From positions 62,001 to 126,000 of the forward strand of contig NZ_JACIGJ010000003.1 in the NCBI RefSeq assembly GCF_014197855.1: a stretch of 64,000 nucleotides of DNA, read 5' to 3'. Numbering within the stretch: position 1 is the first letter of the stretch; each line of letters opens with the position of its first letter. Below are positions 36,055 through 47,460 of this stretch, piece after piece. A program made the position numbers and the translations under genes. The notes beneath the pieces were generated by a model. It was not told the origin of the DNA and searched no databases. It saw only the letters and a program-made list of their open reading frames with translations. Origin of the DNA: Roseospira marina (GTDB lineage Bacteria > Pseudomonadota > Alphaproteobacteria > Rhodospirillales > Rhodospirillaceae).

Positions 36055-37569
36055 ATGACCACCGGACAGCGACACGGCCGCGCGGCGGCGCTGGGGTTCG
36101 CTGTCCTGATCGCCGCAAGCCTGCTGGCCCGGGACGCCGCAAGCACCGACCGCATGGCCGGAACGAAGCCGGCGGAGAACGTTCAGGGCACGGTCCTGCG
36201 AGTGGGTGTCCAGGCGGCCCCCGCGATCAGCCTTCCGGCGGAAACCCACGGCCGCACCTGGACGCACGCACATGGCGGCCGGGTGGAGGTCGTGCGGATT
36301 CCCTTCGAGCACCTCTATGATCGGCTCATGGCCGGATTGACGGGCACAGACGCCCCGTTCGATGTCATCTTTCATGCGCCCGGATGGGCTGCCGATTTCG
36401 CCCCCTACCTGCGCGAGATGCCGGCCCGGATCGCGGAGGACGAATCGTTCGACGACATCCATCCCGTGTTCCGGGACCGCTTGATGCGGTGGGACGGCCG
36501 CTGGGTATCGGTGACGGTCGATGGCGACGTGTTCAGCGGCTATTACCGTCGCGACCTGTTCGAGGACCCGATCAACCGCCGCGCGTTCGCGCGACGGTAT
36601 GGCCGCCCACTGATGCCACCGACCACCTGGGCGCAATACCGGACCATCGCGGCCTTCTTCACCGGCCGAACCGGACCCGACGGGCAGCCGGTGTACGGCA
36701 CCTCGGAGCCCTTTGCCAGGGGGGGCCAGGAGGTGTGGACCGTGTTCGCGCGCGCCGCCGCCTACACCAACCCGCCCGGGGTGGCCGGAGCCCAGTTTTT
36801 CGACCCCGACACCATGACCCCTCGGATCAACACCCCCGGCTGGGTTCGGGCCGTGCGGGAGTATCGGGACATTGCGGCTTTCTCACCGCCGGACGCCCTG
36901 CGCAACGGCATCACCGAAAGCCGGCGGGCCTTCCTCGACGGCCACACCGCCATGGCGCTGGACTGGGGCGACACCGGAACCATGGCCGAAAACCCCAAGC
37001 ACTCCCGCGTGGCGGGCTGTGTGGGTTATTTCGTGCTCCCGGGATCCGACGAGGTCTGGAACGCGGACACCGACGCGTGGCAGCCGATTCCCAACGGGCG
37101 CCGCGTCCCGTTCCTGGCCTTCGGCGGCTGGGTCGCGGCGGTTCCCCGCAACGCGCCGAATCCCGACGCCGCGTGGGACTATATTCTGTGGTTCTCCAAC
37201 GTCCGCAACAGTATGGCGGATGTGCTGGACGGGCGAACCGGCGTCAACCCGTACCGATACAGCCATTTCGTGGAAGTCGACGCCTGGATGCGGGTGCTGC
37301 CGCCCCGGGCCGCGGCCGACTACATACGGGTCATTCGGTCCAGCCTGGACTCGCCGCACGCCGCCCTCGACCTGCGCCTGCCCGGCTTCCAGGCGTACAT
37401 GGACAGTTTCGAGACGGAACTGACCCGCATTCTGGCCGGCGAGGTCCCGGTGCAAGAGGGTCTGGACGCTGCGGCCGCCCGGTGGGAGGCCATAACGGAC
37501 CGGCACGGACGGGCCGCCCAGCGCGCCCACTACCGCGCGTCCATGGGCCTCGCCCCGGCCGCGCCATAG
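36055..37569 (+). CDS. Extracellular solute-binding protein (family 1), orphan
   Basis: A 504-residue secreted protein with an N-terminal hydrophobic segment (AAALGFAVLIAASLLA) as signal. The body resembles sugar/glycerol-phosphate-type solute-binding proteins: an early LRVGVQAAP strand, FDVIFHAPGWAADF, WAQYRTIAAFFT, and a late AFGGWVAAVPRNAPNPDAAWDYI. The start has a GGGAAGGG site; the codons upstream from 35917 are spacer. No ABC permease or ATPase is nearby; instead it lies between two large histidine kinases. A signalling role with one of them is likely but inferred. Confidence 0.82.
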   Translation: MTTGQRHGRAAALGFAVLIAASLLARDAASTDRMAGTKPAENVQGTVLRVGVQAAPAISLPAETHGRTWTHAHGGRVEVVRIPFEHLYDRLMAGLTGTDAPFDVIFHAPGWAADFAPYLREMPARIAEDESFDDIHPVFRDRLMRWDGRWVSVTVDGDVFSGYYRRDLFEDPINRRAFARRYGRPLMPPTTWAQYRTIAAFFTGRTGPDGQPVYGTSEPFARGGQEVWTVFARAAAYTNPPGVAGAQFFDPDTMTPRINTPGWVRAVREYRDIAAFSPPDALRNGITESRRAFLDGHTAMALDWGDTGTMAENPKHSRVAGCVGYFVLPGSDEVWNADTDAWQPIPNGRRVPFLAFGGWVAAVPRNAPNPDAAWDYILWFSNVRNSMADVLDGRTGVNPYRYSHFVEVDAWMRVLPPRAAADYIRVIRSSLDSPHAALDLRLPGFQAYMDSFETELTRILAGEVPVQEGLDAAAARWEAITDRHGRAAQRAHYRASMGLAPAAP

Positions 37570-37609
37570 GTCGGCTCGATGTGTGTCCGGACTCCGCCGG
37601 GCGCAGCGA

Positions 37610-40600
37610 TTAGGCCCCGTGGGTGTCCGCGCCGATGGTCGCATCGGCATCAAGGTAGACGTCCGGGCGCGCACGCTCCGGCGCGCTCCGAGGCAGGACC
37701 ATCGTGAAGACCGTGCCGCCGTCTCCGTCGGCCGACGGAGAGTCCACCTCGATGGTTCCCCCCAGAACCGCTGTAACCAAATTGTAGACGATATACAGCC
37801 CCAGCCCGCTGCCGCCCTGCCCCAACCGGGTTGTGAAGAACGGGTCGAAGACCCGTTGCAGAATCTCGGCCGGAATGCCGGCCCCGGTGTCGGAATAGAC
37901 GATCCGGAGGGCATCGGAGCCCTCCGCTCCGGCGGTGACCCGGATGCACCCGGCCTCCATATCCGCAAACCCATGGGTCACCGAGTTGCCGATCAGGTTG
38001 GTGAGAATCTGCTCCAGCGGGCCGGGATAGCTGTCCATCTCCAAACCCGGCGGGATATCCAGGTCCACGCGGTGCTCCGTGCGTTTCAGCGTCGGCCGCA
38101 TGGTGGAGACGACGTCCTCGGTGATGCTCAAGACCCGGAACACGCGGCGGCGCATGCTCGTCTGATCGGTCGCCACCTCCTTGACCTGACCGATGAGATC
38201 AGCGGCTCGGACGGTGTTGCGCTCCAGCAAGTCCACGGCTTCCTGGCCATGCCGCAGGAAGTCGGCGAGATCCGCGCGCCGCAAGGCGCCACCCGCCAGG
38301 GCCGTCTCCATGGCCTTGAACTGCTCGTCAAGGGTACTGGCGACCAGGCGCGCGTTGCCCAATGGCGTGTTCATCTCATGCGCCAGTCCGGCGACCAGAT
38401 TGCCGAGGGCCGCCAGCTTCTCGGCCTGGAGCAGCTTGGTCATGGCCTGCTGAAGGGCCCGGGTCCGGGCCGAGACCAGATCCTCCAGGTGCGCACGATA
38501 GGTTTGAAGTTCGCGTTCCGACCGTTTGCGCTCCGTCACGTCCATGTTCAGTTCGACCATGCCACGGACGTCGTCGCCATCACGCACCGGCGCGAGAACG
38601 TTTCGAAAATACCGATCGCCAATTTTTGTTACAAAGCGAAGCTCTTCATCGATGATCTGGCCCGAGAGGACCGCGTCTCTTTTGGCTCCCCAACGATCCG
38701 TATATTGACTGTGCACTGTAACATCAGACGGATTTCTTTCCGAAACATCGCCCCACTCCGCCTTGGACGCGGAGTTCTGCAAAACATAGTCGCCGTCCGC
38801 ATCCAGGATGAAGAAGTCGAACGGAATGCTCTCGACGGCCGCCAGCAACCGGACCTCGCTTTCCCGCCGCGCACGCTCCGCCCGCATCTGTTCCGTCAGG
38901 TCGATGACCAGGGTCAGGAGGACCTGTTCGTCCTTCAGACCGATGACCTCGGCGGACCACAGCACATCGATCGGGGTTCCGTCGGCGGCGTAGAAAACGA
39001 CCGGGACCTCGCTCAACGTCCCGGTCTCCCGGATCGACTCCAGCAGCGCGTCGCGATCCGCGGCGTGCCGCCAGAGGCCCACCTCCACGGTGGTGCGACC
39101 GACCAGCGCGGCGTGCGATGTCCGGAACAGGGTCAGCCACCGATCGTTGGCGTCGAGAATGCGGCCTTCGTCGATGGTCGAGATCAGCATGGCGGCCGGG
39201 TTAGACTGGAACGCCTTGGCGAATCGCTCCTCACTCTGGCGCAGCGTGGTCTCCGCACGCTTGCGCTCGGTGATGTCGCGGACGTTGGCCAGGACAATGG
39301 ACCGATTCCCGAACGTCATGCACCGAAGCATGACCTCCGCCGGAAACACGGCGCCGTCCTTCGGCCGCCGCCCCATCCATTCGAACCGGATCGTCTCCCC
39401 GGCCATGACCCGCGCCCAGATCGAGCGGGCCTCGTCCAGTGAAAACCCGGCGTCACACAAGTCCAGGGCGGAACGCCCCTCGGCCTCGCCCGCCTCCAAA
39501 CCGTACATCGTCGTCATGGCCGCGTTGACCGCCAGGATCCGCCCCTCGGCGTCGTGCATGATGATGGCGTCCAGCGCGTTGTCGAAGACCGCGCGATAGC
39601 GGCTCTCGCTGGCTCTCAACCGCTGAAGAAGCAGGAAGCCGGACAGCGCCTCCTCGATCCGCTCGGAAATGCTCTGGAACAGGCGTTGCTCCGCTTCAGT
39701 CCACGCGCGTTCGTGCGAGACCTGATGCAGACCGATGAGCCACGGCACGCTGGACTGTGGCCGAAGGGCGGTCACCATCCGGCTGCGCACACCCGTCTCC
39801 CGGAAGGCACGGGTCGTCGGGTCGTAGCCGGTCACGGCGGGACCACCGCAGGTCAAGGCCGCCTGGAACACGCGACTGAGTTCGTCATCGATGGCAAACT
39901 CACGCCCTTCTTCGCCCAAGGGTGCCAAGCCGGCGCGCGGCACCTCGGCGGTCACGCAGACGGTGGTCGCCGAAGGATCGCAGGGATGCATGAAATAGGC
40001 CCGGTCAGCCTGGAAAATATCCTGAACCTCGGCGGCCAACTTCTTCAGGAACGCCGCGTCGCGTTCGGATCGGTTGAGGACCCGCGAAATCCGGTCCACG
40101 TGCTCCAGGGCCTGGGAGTGCGCCCGCAGGTCTCGATAGGCGGCGAGATGTTGCAGGGCGTGCGCGATGATCTCCGCCACCAGGCGCAGGAACCGGACGT
40201 CGACCTCCGACCACACGCGATGCCCCTCCTGGGCGTCCAGGGCCAGAACCCCCAGAAGCCGCTCCCCACCGGTCACCGGCACGCAGATCAGCGAATGCGT
40301 GGCGGGATCGCCGTCCGTGGGACGGAAACGAAGGCCGACGTCGGGCGTCCCCGCCTGTATTACGACCGGAGCGCCCGTCGCCATGCGCGCATAAAACGGT
40401 GCATAGTCCGCGACGGCGATGTTTTGCGAGGCCTCTTTCTTCGATGACACGCCCGGTGCACACCATTCGTGCGTATTGCTGGCGAGGCGACCGTCGGGGC
40501 TGACCGCGAACAGGACCGCGCGATCCGCCTGGGCGAGTTGACCAACGCGCTCCAGGGTCCAGTCCATCCGGGCTTCAAGGTCGTCCCACCCCGGCTTGAT

Positions 40601-42139
40601 CATCAGGGCGGAAATGTCGGCGAGAAGCTGCTCCGATTCCAAATGACGCCGAAGCTTGCGCTCGGCGGCCTTCAGGTCGGTGACATCCAGGCAGGTGATC
40701 CCGACGTGCGTGATCTCGCCCACCACGTTGCGGATCGGGAAGACCGTCGTGTCGAGTTGCACCGCGGTGCCCGCATCCGCGCCCCCCGAGTCAAACCGGC
40801 ACGTAAATCGAACGCTCTCGCCATCCGACAGCACGCGCTGAACCTCGGCGACCGGCGCCGCGTCCTGGAACCGGGAATCGGTGAACACGTTGTGGTCGAG
40901 CAGAGAGACCTGCCCCGCATGCACCCGGAACAGGCTGAGGGCCGCCGGATTGCTGCGGACCACGGCCCCGTTGCCGTTGAGGATCAGCATGGGCAACGGG
41001 CTTTGCGTGATGATGCTGTCGACGAACGCCTTGGAGGCGCGCACCGCGTCCGCCGTGATTTTCCGGCCGGAGATGTCCCGCACGAAGGCGAAATAGTACA
41101 CGGCCTCGCCGACCGCCGCGCGCGTGACCGTGACCTCCACGGGAAAGGTGGAACCATCCTTGCGCCGATGTGTCCGTTCGAACACCGTTTGATCCGTCTC
41201 GGCGGCGCGGTCCCACACCCCACGCACGTCGTCATCCGAGGCCTCTGGATCGAACAGCGAGACCGGCGCCCCAATCAGCTCTTCACGGCTGTAGCCAAGG
41301 GTCTCGCACGCCCGCTCGTTCACGAAGGCCACGCGGCCCGACGGGTTGAACCAAAAGACGCTGACGGACGCACGATCAACAGACAACTGCGTCAGCCGCA
41401 GCGCCTCCTCGGCACGCTTTCTGTCCGTGATATCGACCTGCATACCGAGCATGCGGATCGGGCGCCCGCCCTCGTCCCAGTCCATGACGCGCGCCAAGGA
41501 CCGGAGCCAAATCCAGTGGCCGGCCCCATGCTGCACGCGCATCTCGACATTGACCTCGGCCTGCACACCACGACGGCAGGCCTCGAACGCCGCCGCGACC
41601 CGGTCGCGGTCGTCCGGATGGAGCCAGGAGTAAGCGGCCTCGGCCGCGATCACCCGATCCGAAAACCCACGGCCAAGGAGCGCCATGTGCGCACTGTTGC
41701 TGACGAACTCTCCTGTCGTCAGGTCCAGTTCGAACAGGGCGTAGCCCGAGGCGCCCGTCGGAAGAGACACATCGGGTTCGGCGTCCCCCAGAACACCCGA
41801 TGTCCGAAGGGCCCCGGACCGAGGAGACACCACGGCGCACAGGAAGGCTTGGTCGCCGAACGTGAGGTACTGGACAAACATATCCACATCGAACGGCCGG
41901 CCGTCGCGCGTTCGCAGCGCCGCTTGAAACCGGAGAGCCCCCGCGCGCTCGACGACTGCCCAGCGTTCGGCCCACGTCACCGGGTCTACGGCCGGATCAA
42001 TGTCCCATACGGCCATCCGGCGGAGCTCATCGCGGGTGAACGCCAGGGCATCGCATGCGGCACGGCTGACGTCGAGGATCCGCCCATCGGCATGGATCCA
42101 GTACAGGAGGGTATCCTCGTCCCCTGTCGGTGGTGCCAT
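37610..42139 (-). CDS. Soluble multi-PAS/GAF sensor histidine kinase
   Basis: A ~1509-residue cytoplasmic kinase without transmembrane helices. From the N-terminus I read four PAS domains, two GAF domains (starting about SEQLLADISALM and LEHVDRISRVLN), three more PAS domains, then a coiled coil and the kinase core. The H-box is LVAGLAHEMNTPLGNAR, with N-box NLIGNSVTHGF, DTGAGIP and GGSGLGLYIV. PAS units end in repeated DITERKRAE-type linkers. There is no receiver, so a separate partner is expected; the REC-EAL protein encoded upstream in the same direction is a candidate. The ATG at 42139 follows GGAGAGGAG; a start at 42223 is less likely. Confidence 0.9.
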   Translation of the reverse strand: MAPPTGDEDTLLYWIHADGRILDVSRAACDALAFTRDELRRMAVWDIDPAVDPVTWAERWAVVERAGALRFQAALRTRDGRPFDVDMFVQYLTFGDQAFLCAVVSPRSGALRTSGVLGDAEPDVSLPTGASGYALFELDLTTGEFVSNSAHMALLGRGFSDRVIAAEAAYSWLHPDDRDRVAAAFEACRRGVQAEVNVEMRVQHGAGHWIWLRSLARVMDWDEGGRPIRMLGMQVDITDRKRAEEALRLTQLSVDRASVSVFWFNPSGRVAFVNERACETLGYSREELIGAPVSLFDPEASDDDVRGVWDRAAETDQTVFERTHRRKDGSTFPVEVTVTRAAVGEAVYYFAFVRDISGRKITADAVRASKAFVDSIITQSPLPMLILNGNGAVVRSNPAALSLFRVHAGQVSLLDHNVFTDSRFQDAAPVAEVQRVLSDGESVRFTCRFDSGGADAGTAVQLDTTVFPIRNVVGEITHVGITCLDVTDLKAAERKLRRHLESEQLLADISALMIKPGWDDLEARMDWTLERVGQLAQADRAVLFAVSPDGRLASNTHEWCAPGVSSKKEASQNIAVADYAPFYARMATGAPVVIQAGTPDVGLRFRPTDGDPATHSLICVPVTGGERLLGVLALDAQEGHRVWSEVDVRFLRLVAEIIAHALQHLAAYRDLRAHSQALEHVDRISRVLNRSERDAAFLKKLAAEVQDIFQADRAYFMHPCDPSATTVCVTAEVPRAGLAPLGEEGREFAIDDELSRVFQAALTCGGPAVTGYDPTTRAFRETGVRSRMVTALRPQSSVPWLIGLHQVSHERAWTEAEQRLFQSISERIEEALSGFLLLQRLRASESRYRAVFDNALDAIIMHDAEGRILAVNAAMTTMYGLEAGEAEGRSALDLCDAGFSLDEARSIWARVMAGETIRFEWMGRRPKDGAVFPAEVMLRCMTFGNRSIVLANVRDITERKRAETTLRQSEERFAKAFQSNPAAMLISTIDEGRILDANDRWLTLFRTSHAALVGRTTVEVGLWRHAADRDALLESIRETGTLSEVPVVFYAADGTPIDVLWSAEVIGLKDEQVLLTLVIDLTEQMRAERARRESEVRLLAAVESIPFDFFILDADGDYVLQNSASKAEWGDVSERNPSDVTVHSQYTDRWGAKRDAVLSGQIIDEELRFVTKIGDRYFRNVLAPVRDGDDVRGMVELNMDVTERKRSERELQTYRAHLEDLVSARTRALQQAMTKLLQAEKLAALGNLVAGLAHEMNTPLGNARLVASTLDEQFKAMETALAGGALRRADLADFLRHGQEAVDLLERNTVRAADLIGQVKEVATDQTSMRRRVFRVLSITEDVVSTMRPTLKRTEHRVDLDIPPGLEMDSYPGPLEQILTNLIGNSVTHGFADMEAGCIRVTAGAEGSDALRIVYSDTGAGIPAEILQRVFDPFFTTRLGQGGSGLGLYIVYNLVTAVLGGTIEVDSPSADGDGGTVFTMVLPRSAPERARPDVYLDADATIGADTHGA

Positions 42140-42242
42140 GTCCACGGGGCGCTCCTCTCCTGCCCACAATCCTCCGGACACCGCCAGACGGCCCCCGCCG
42201 CGGGCGGATCCCGAAGGGGACACCGCGGATGGGAGACGATCG

Positions 42243-42275
42243 TCAGGCGACCATCAGGCGACCATCAGGCGACCG
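42243..42275. repeat. Three tandem 11-bp repeats at the end of the EAL gene
   Basis: TCAGGCGACCA, TCAGGCGACCA and TCAGGCGACCG follow one another. The third unit contains the TGA of the phosphodiesterase gene. Because 11 is not a multiple of three, the three units put a minus-strand TGA in each of the three frames. Confidence 0.9.
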
Positions 42276-44541
42276 TGGCCATCCACGCTTCAAATGCCGG
42301 ACCCGGCATCGGGTGGCCGAACAGATAGCCTTGCCCCTCCTGGCAGCCCATTTCCAGGAGTTGGCGCCGCTGCCCCTCGTCCTCCACGCCTTCGGCGATG
42401 GTGACAAGGCCCAGCTGCCGGCCAAGCGCGATGACCAGTTCCGCAATACCGCTGGTGTCGGCATTCTCTTGGACTTCCTGGACAAAGCTCCGGTCGATCT
42501 TGAGCCGATCGACGTTGAGCTGCTTCAGAACACTGAGCGAGGAGTACCCGGTCCCGAAGTCGTCCATGGCCACGGTGATGCCCATGGCCCGGATCGCCTG
42601 GATTTTCTCGACCGTGGAGTCGATGTGGCCGATGGCGACCGACTCGGTCAGTTCCAGCTCCAGTTGCTTCGGGTTCACCTGACAGTCCTGCAGCGCTTGC
42701 CCGAGGACGGCCACGAACCCCGGTTCACGGAACTGCGTGTGCGACACGTTTATGGCCATCCGAAAGCCCGTGTGGCCTCGGTCCGTCAGGCGTTTCAGCT
42801 GCCGGCACGCCGTCCGCAGGACCCACTCGCCAATCGGGACCGTCAGACCCGACTGCTCAGCCAGCGGGATGAACTCGTCCGGCGGCACCATGGTGCCGTC
42901 CTCGGTCTCCCAGCGCAACAGCGCCTCCGCGCCCAGCACCCGGCCGGTCACCAGGTCCACCTGCGGCTGATAGGCGAGAAACAATTGCTCGGCGCAAAAC
43001 GCCGCGCGCAGCCGCGTCAGCAGATTGATGCGCACCCGGGCCGAGGCGCTGAGATCCTCGTCGAACAGGGTCGCGCGTCCCCGCTGCAGCATCTTGGCCT
43101 GCTTCAACGCAATGCTGGCGTTCTTGAGCACATCCGCGCTGGTGTTGGCGTGCGCGTTGACCTGGATCAGGCTGGCGGTGGCCGACACCCGCAACACCTC
43201 GCCGTCGAGATCAAAGGGCGCGCTGAAGACCCGCTCGATGCACAGCGGTGTGACCTGATCGGACGGACCATAGATCCCGAAGGTGTCACCGCCGACGCGG
43301 GCCAGCAGCGTTCCGGGCATGAGGGCGGCGGCCAGACGCCCCGCCACGGCCTCCAGAACGCGGTCGCCGAACTGATGGTCCAGCACCGTATTCATTTCCG
43401 CAAAATCGTCCAGGTCCACGAGCGCGACGGTCATGTCCTCGCGCCGATCCCCACGGCTGACCTCTTCCATGAACCCCCTGCGATTGGGCAGATTCAGGAA
43501 TTGATCCATGTAGGCATTGTCGTACAGCCGCTGTTGCAGCAGGACGTTTTCAAAACCCACCGTGACACTCGCACAGAACACTTCGAGCAGTTCGAGATTT
43601 ACGGGATCCAGGCCCTCGGCGACCTCCACATACGCGGCGATGCCGGTGGTCTCGCTCACCTCAAAGTAGAGGCAGAGGCCCGGCCCCAGAACATGCGCCC
43701 GACGGCTCAGGCAGTCCTCCAGCACACGACGCAGCGTCGCGTCCGTCAGAGTATCCACCGGTTCCTGCATCAACGACCGGTACCGCCCGGCCGCAGCGAT
43801 CACACGGGGTTGGACATCGTCCAGGGTTTTGCCCGCGCACACAAGCCCCTCCGGCGGGAGCCCAAGCAACGCGCAGAGTTGCGTCACAACGCCTTCCGCG
43901 TACAACCGCAAGGCCCGCAGCTTGCCCAGATCCGTGCAGGCGGAAATGATGAGTTCCAGGCCATTGCGGCTCATTTCAAGCTGATGAACCTGCCGATAGG
44001 ACCGGATCGCCACCGCCAGCGTGGTGAACAGGCGGGTCCGGGTCAGTTCGGACTTGGCCTTGTAATCGTTGATGTCGTAGGTGCGGATCGTCTCGAGCTC
44101 GGGCGCATACCCCGGCTGGCCCGTCCGCAGGATGATCCGGACCGCGTGGTTGCCCAGGTCCTCGCGCACCCGGCGCACGAGACGCAGACCCGCATCGTCG
44201 GTTTCCATGACGACATCTAGGAGCACAACCGCGATATCGTGCTCATTGGCCAGGACGGCGAAGGCTTGGTCCGCGCTTGAGGCGTGCAGCAAACGGAGTG
44301 CCCGCCCTTCAATAGTAAGATCGCGTAAGGCGAGTGTTGTTGCCTCATGAACATCCGGCTCGTCGTCTACGACAAGCACATTCCAGACACTCATGGATGC
44401 TGTCGGAGTCTCTTCGCCGTCATCACTGAAAGCAAACAGCTCTTCATCATCGAATGATAGCGCTTTTGCCATGGATGGACCGTCGACGACTGCCTCGGGT
44501 TGAGTCGTGATGCTGCGCTCTTCGTCACGGAAAGACAACAT
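42265..44541 (-). CDS. Response regulator with DUF3369, degenerate GGDEF and intact EAL domains
   Basis: A 758-residue protein. Receiver (WNVLVVDDEPDVHEAT, LLDVVMETDD, then a Lys in NDYKAKSEL), DUF3369 (about residues 200-345), GGDEF-like (GGDTFGIYG in place of GG[DE]EF) and EAL. The EAL domain keeps EALLRW, INVSHTQF, ELTES, DDFGTGYSSL and AEGVED, so it should hydrolyse cyclic di-GMP, while the cyclase half is likely inactive. An internal ATG at 44472 is an alternative start, nearer to the usual beginning of this family. It likely takes phosphate from the multi-PAS kinase encoded just downstream. Confidence 0.92.
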   Translation of the reverse strand: MLSFRDEERSITTQPEAVVDGPSMAKALSFDDEELFAFSDDGEETPTASMSVWNVLVVDDEPDVHEATTLALRDLTIEGRALRLLHASSADQAFAVLANEHDIAVVLLDVVMETDDAGLRLVRRVREDLGNHAVRIILRTGQPGYAPELETIRTYDINDYKAKSELTRTRLFTTLAVAIRSYRQVHQLEMSRNGLELIISACTDLGKLRALRLYAEGVVTQLCALLGLPPEGLVCAGKTLDDVQPRVIAAAGRYRSLMQEPVDTLTDATLRRVLEDCLSRRAHVLGPGLCLYFEVSETTGIAAYVEVAEGLDPVNLELLEVFCASVTVGFENVLLQQRLYDNAYMDQFLNLPNRRGFMEEVSRGDRREDMTVALVDLDDFAEMNTVLDHQFGDRVLEAVAGRLAAALMPGTLLARVGGDTFGIYGPSDQVTPLCIERVFSAPFDLDGEVLRVSATASLIQVNAHANTSADVLKNASIALKQAKMLQRGRATLFDEDLSASARVRINLLTRLRAAFCAEQLFLAYQPQVDLVTGRVLGAEALLRWETEDGTMVPPDEFIPLAEQSGLTVPIGEWVLRTACRQLKRLTDRGHTGFRMAINVSHTQFREPGFVAVLGQALQDCQVNPKQLELELTESVAIGHIDSTVEKIQAIRAMGITVAMDDFGTGYSSLSVLKQLNVDRLKIDRSFVQEVQENADTSGIAELVIALGRQLGLVTIAEGVEDEGQRRQLLEMGCQEGQGYLFGHPMPGPAFEAWMATVA

Positions 44542-45056
44542 CTAAGCCATGCACCAAAGCCGTGGGGGACAGGCGACGGCCCCTCATGCAGGCATGCACA
44601 GCCGCGATGGGCCATGGCTTTTCCAGTTGGGGGAGAGCGTCGGGCCACCATCATGGGGCGGCAGCGTTATCTGTTATCACCCCGCTCAACGCCGTAAAAC
44701 CACATTCGTTCCGGACCGATCAGCCGCGCAACAAACGTGGGGTCGCAGACAGCTCCCGTTATGTCGAAGGATAGGGGCGTGGAATCCACCCTTGCAGAGC
44801 CCCTGCATAGACCCGCCCTATAATGTTGTAGATCCGCTGAAAATCTGGGCCGGCACGGTCACATATATGCATTTCGATATATGCACGATGCGTTTGCGCA
44901 GAACCAGCACGCCCGACCCGTCGGATACCCGCTTTGGCCGCCACAGCACCCCGCGCGCGCCCGATACGGGCCGCCTGACGCGAGAGTCGGCGGCCTGACA
45001 ACGATCCAGCGCCCGGCGACCGAAAAACCAACCCGCGCGGGGCCCTGGCCGCATGC
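44542..45056. other. Intergenic region upstream of the EAL gene
   Basis: No convincing gene: the reading frames that span it lack ribosome sites, domains and normal composition. It is less GC-rich than its flanks. It contains an inverted repeat TGCAG-N5-CTGCA near 44791-44805 and a direct repeat ATATATGCA at about 44865 and 44880. It presumably carries the promoter for the response-regulator gene. Confidence 0.5.
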
Positions 45057-45086
45057 GAAAAAGGCCGCGCCCTTTCGGACGCGGCC
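45057..45086 (-). terminator. groEL terminator
   Basis: On the minus strand a 10-bp stem (GGCCGCGTCC with GGGCGCGGCC, one G-T pair) closes a GAAA tetraloop and is followed by a run of T. It lies about 40 bases after the groEL stop codon. Confidence 0.85.
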
Positions 45087-45127
45087 CTTCCCGTCGGCCG
45101 GTATGAGGCGCGATGGCCGGGGTGGAC

Positions 45128-46813
<1,686 letters not shown>

Positions 46814-46854
46814 CTAGGGGAGTCGGTCTATGGGTCCGTTGGAAGGCAGAGGGC

Positions 46855-47142
46855 CTACTCCAGAACACCCATGATGTCGGCTTCCTTCATGATCAGCAGC
46901 TCATCGCCGTCGATCTTGACCTCGGTGCCGGACCACTTGCCGAACAGGACGCGGTCACCCACCTTGACGTCCAGCGCGGTCACCTTGCCGTCCTCGCCGC
47001 GCGAGCCGGCGCCGACGGCCAGAACCTCGCCCTGCATCGGCTTTTCCTTGGCGGTGTCCGGGATGATGATGCCGCCAGTGGTCTTCTCTTCAGATTCGAC
47101 ACGCTTCACCAGCACGCGGTCGTGCAGCGGACGCAGCTTCAT
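46855..47142 (-). CDS. groS: Co-chaperonin GroES
   Basis: A 95-residue co-chaperonin that caps GroEL. It starts [21 protein letters not shown] and has the mobile loop [15 protein letters not shown]. The start is fixed by the family N-terminus and a GGAGGAAGAG site. First gene of the groESL operon. Confidence 0.98.
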   Translation of the reverse strand: MKLRPLHDRVLVKRVESEEKTTGGIIIPDTAKEKPMQGEVLAVGAGSRGEDGKVTALDVKVGDRVLFGKWSGTEVKIDGDELLIMKEADIMGVLE

Positions 47143-47460
47143 TCTCTTCCTCCGTCGATCGACGCCGTTAATCGGTCGTGAGTGATCGGTTGAACTCGTG
47201 CGAAGGCCGCCCTTGAGGAGGACGGCCAACATGTTGATTTCGCAGGGCTTAGAGACGCTGTTAGCAGTCTTGCTCGGCGAGTGCCAACGAGATAGGGCGG
47301 CCCGGGCGGACTGTCAAGCGGACGCGTGCGTCCTGCCTTCGGAAAAAATGGAGATTGGGCCGCGACCGGTCAGCCTCGCGGGAGGGACGCACAATGACAC
47401 GCGCCGGCCCCGAAAGCCCGGCGCGTCATCGGCAATGGCGAGCGTCCGAAGCCCGGGCTG
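47143..47460. other. groESL leader and promoter region
   Basis: This 318-bp spacer holds the groES leader, the CIRCE element and, on the minus strand, a likely promoter TTGGCA-N17-CTAACA that overlaps CIRCE. The remainder, toward the DHOD-like gene, shows no gene. Confidence 0.6.
47261..47287. promoter_or_regulatory. CIRCE element (HrcA operator)
   Basis: TTAGCAGTC, nine bases, then GAGTGCCAA. This is the CIRCE inverted repeat (TTAGCACTC-N9-GAGTGCTAA) with one change in each arm. It lies about 120 bp upstream of the groES start and overlaps the likely promoter, the classic target of the HrcA heat-shock repressor. Confidence 0.9.

Noticed and set aside
42243..42275. Tandem repeats as a CRISPR fragment
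   Set aside because: Units are 11 bp, directly adjacent, and have no spacers.
44549..44998. 149-codon plus-strand frame in the spacer before the EAL gene
   Set aside because: No ribosome site, no domain and mixed composition; best read as non-coding.
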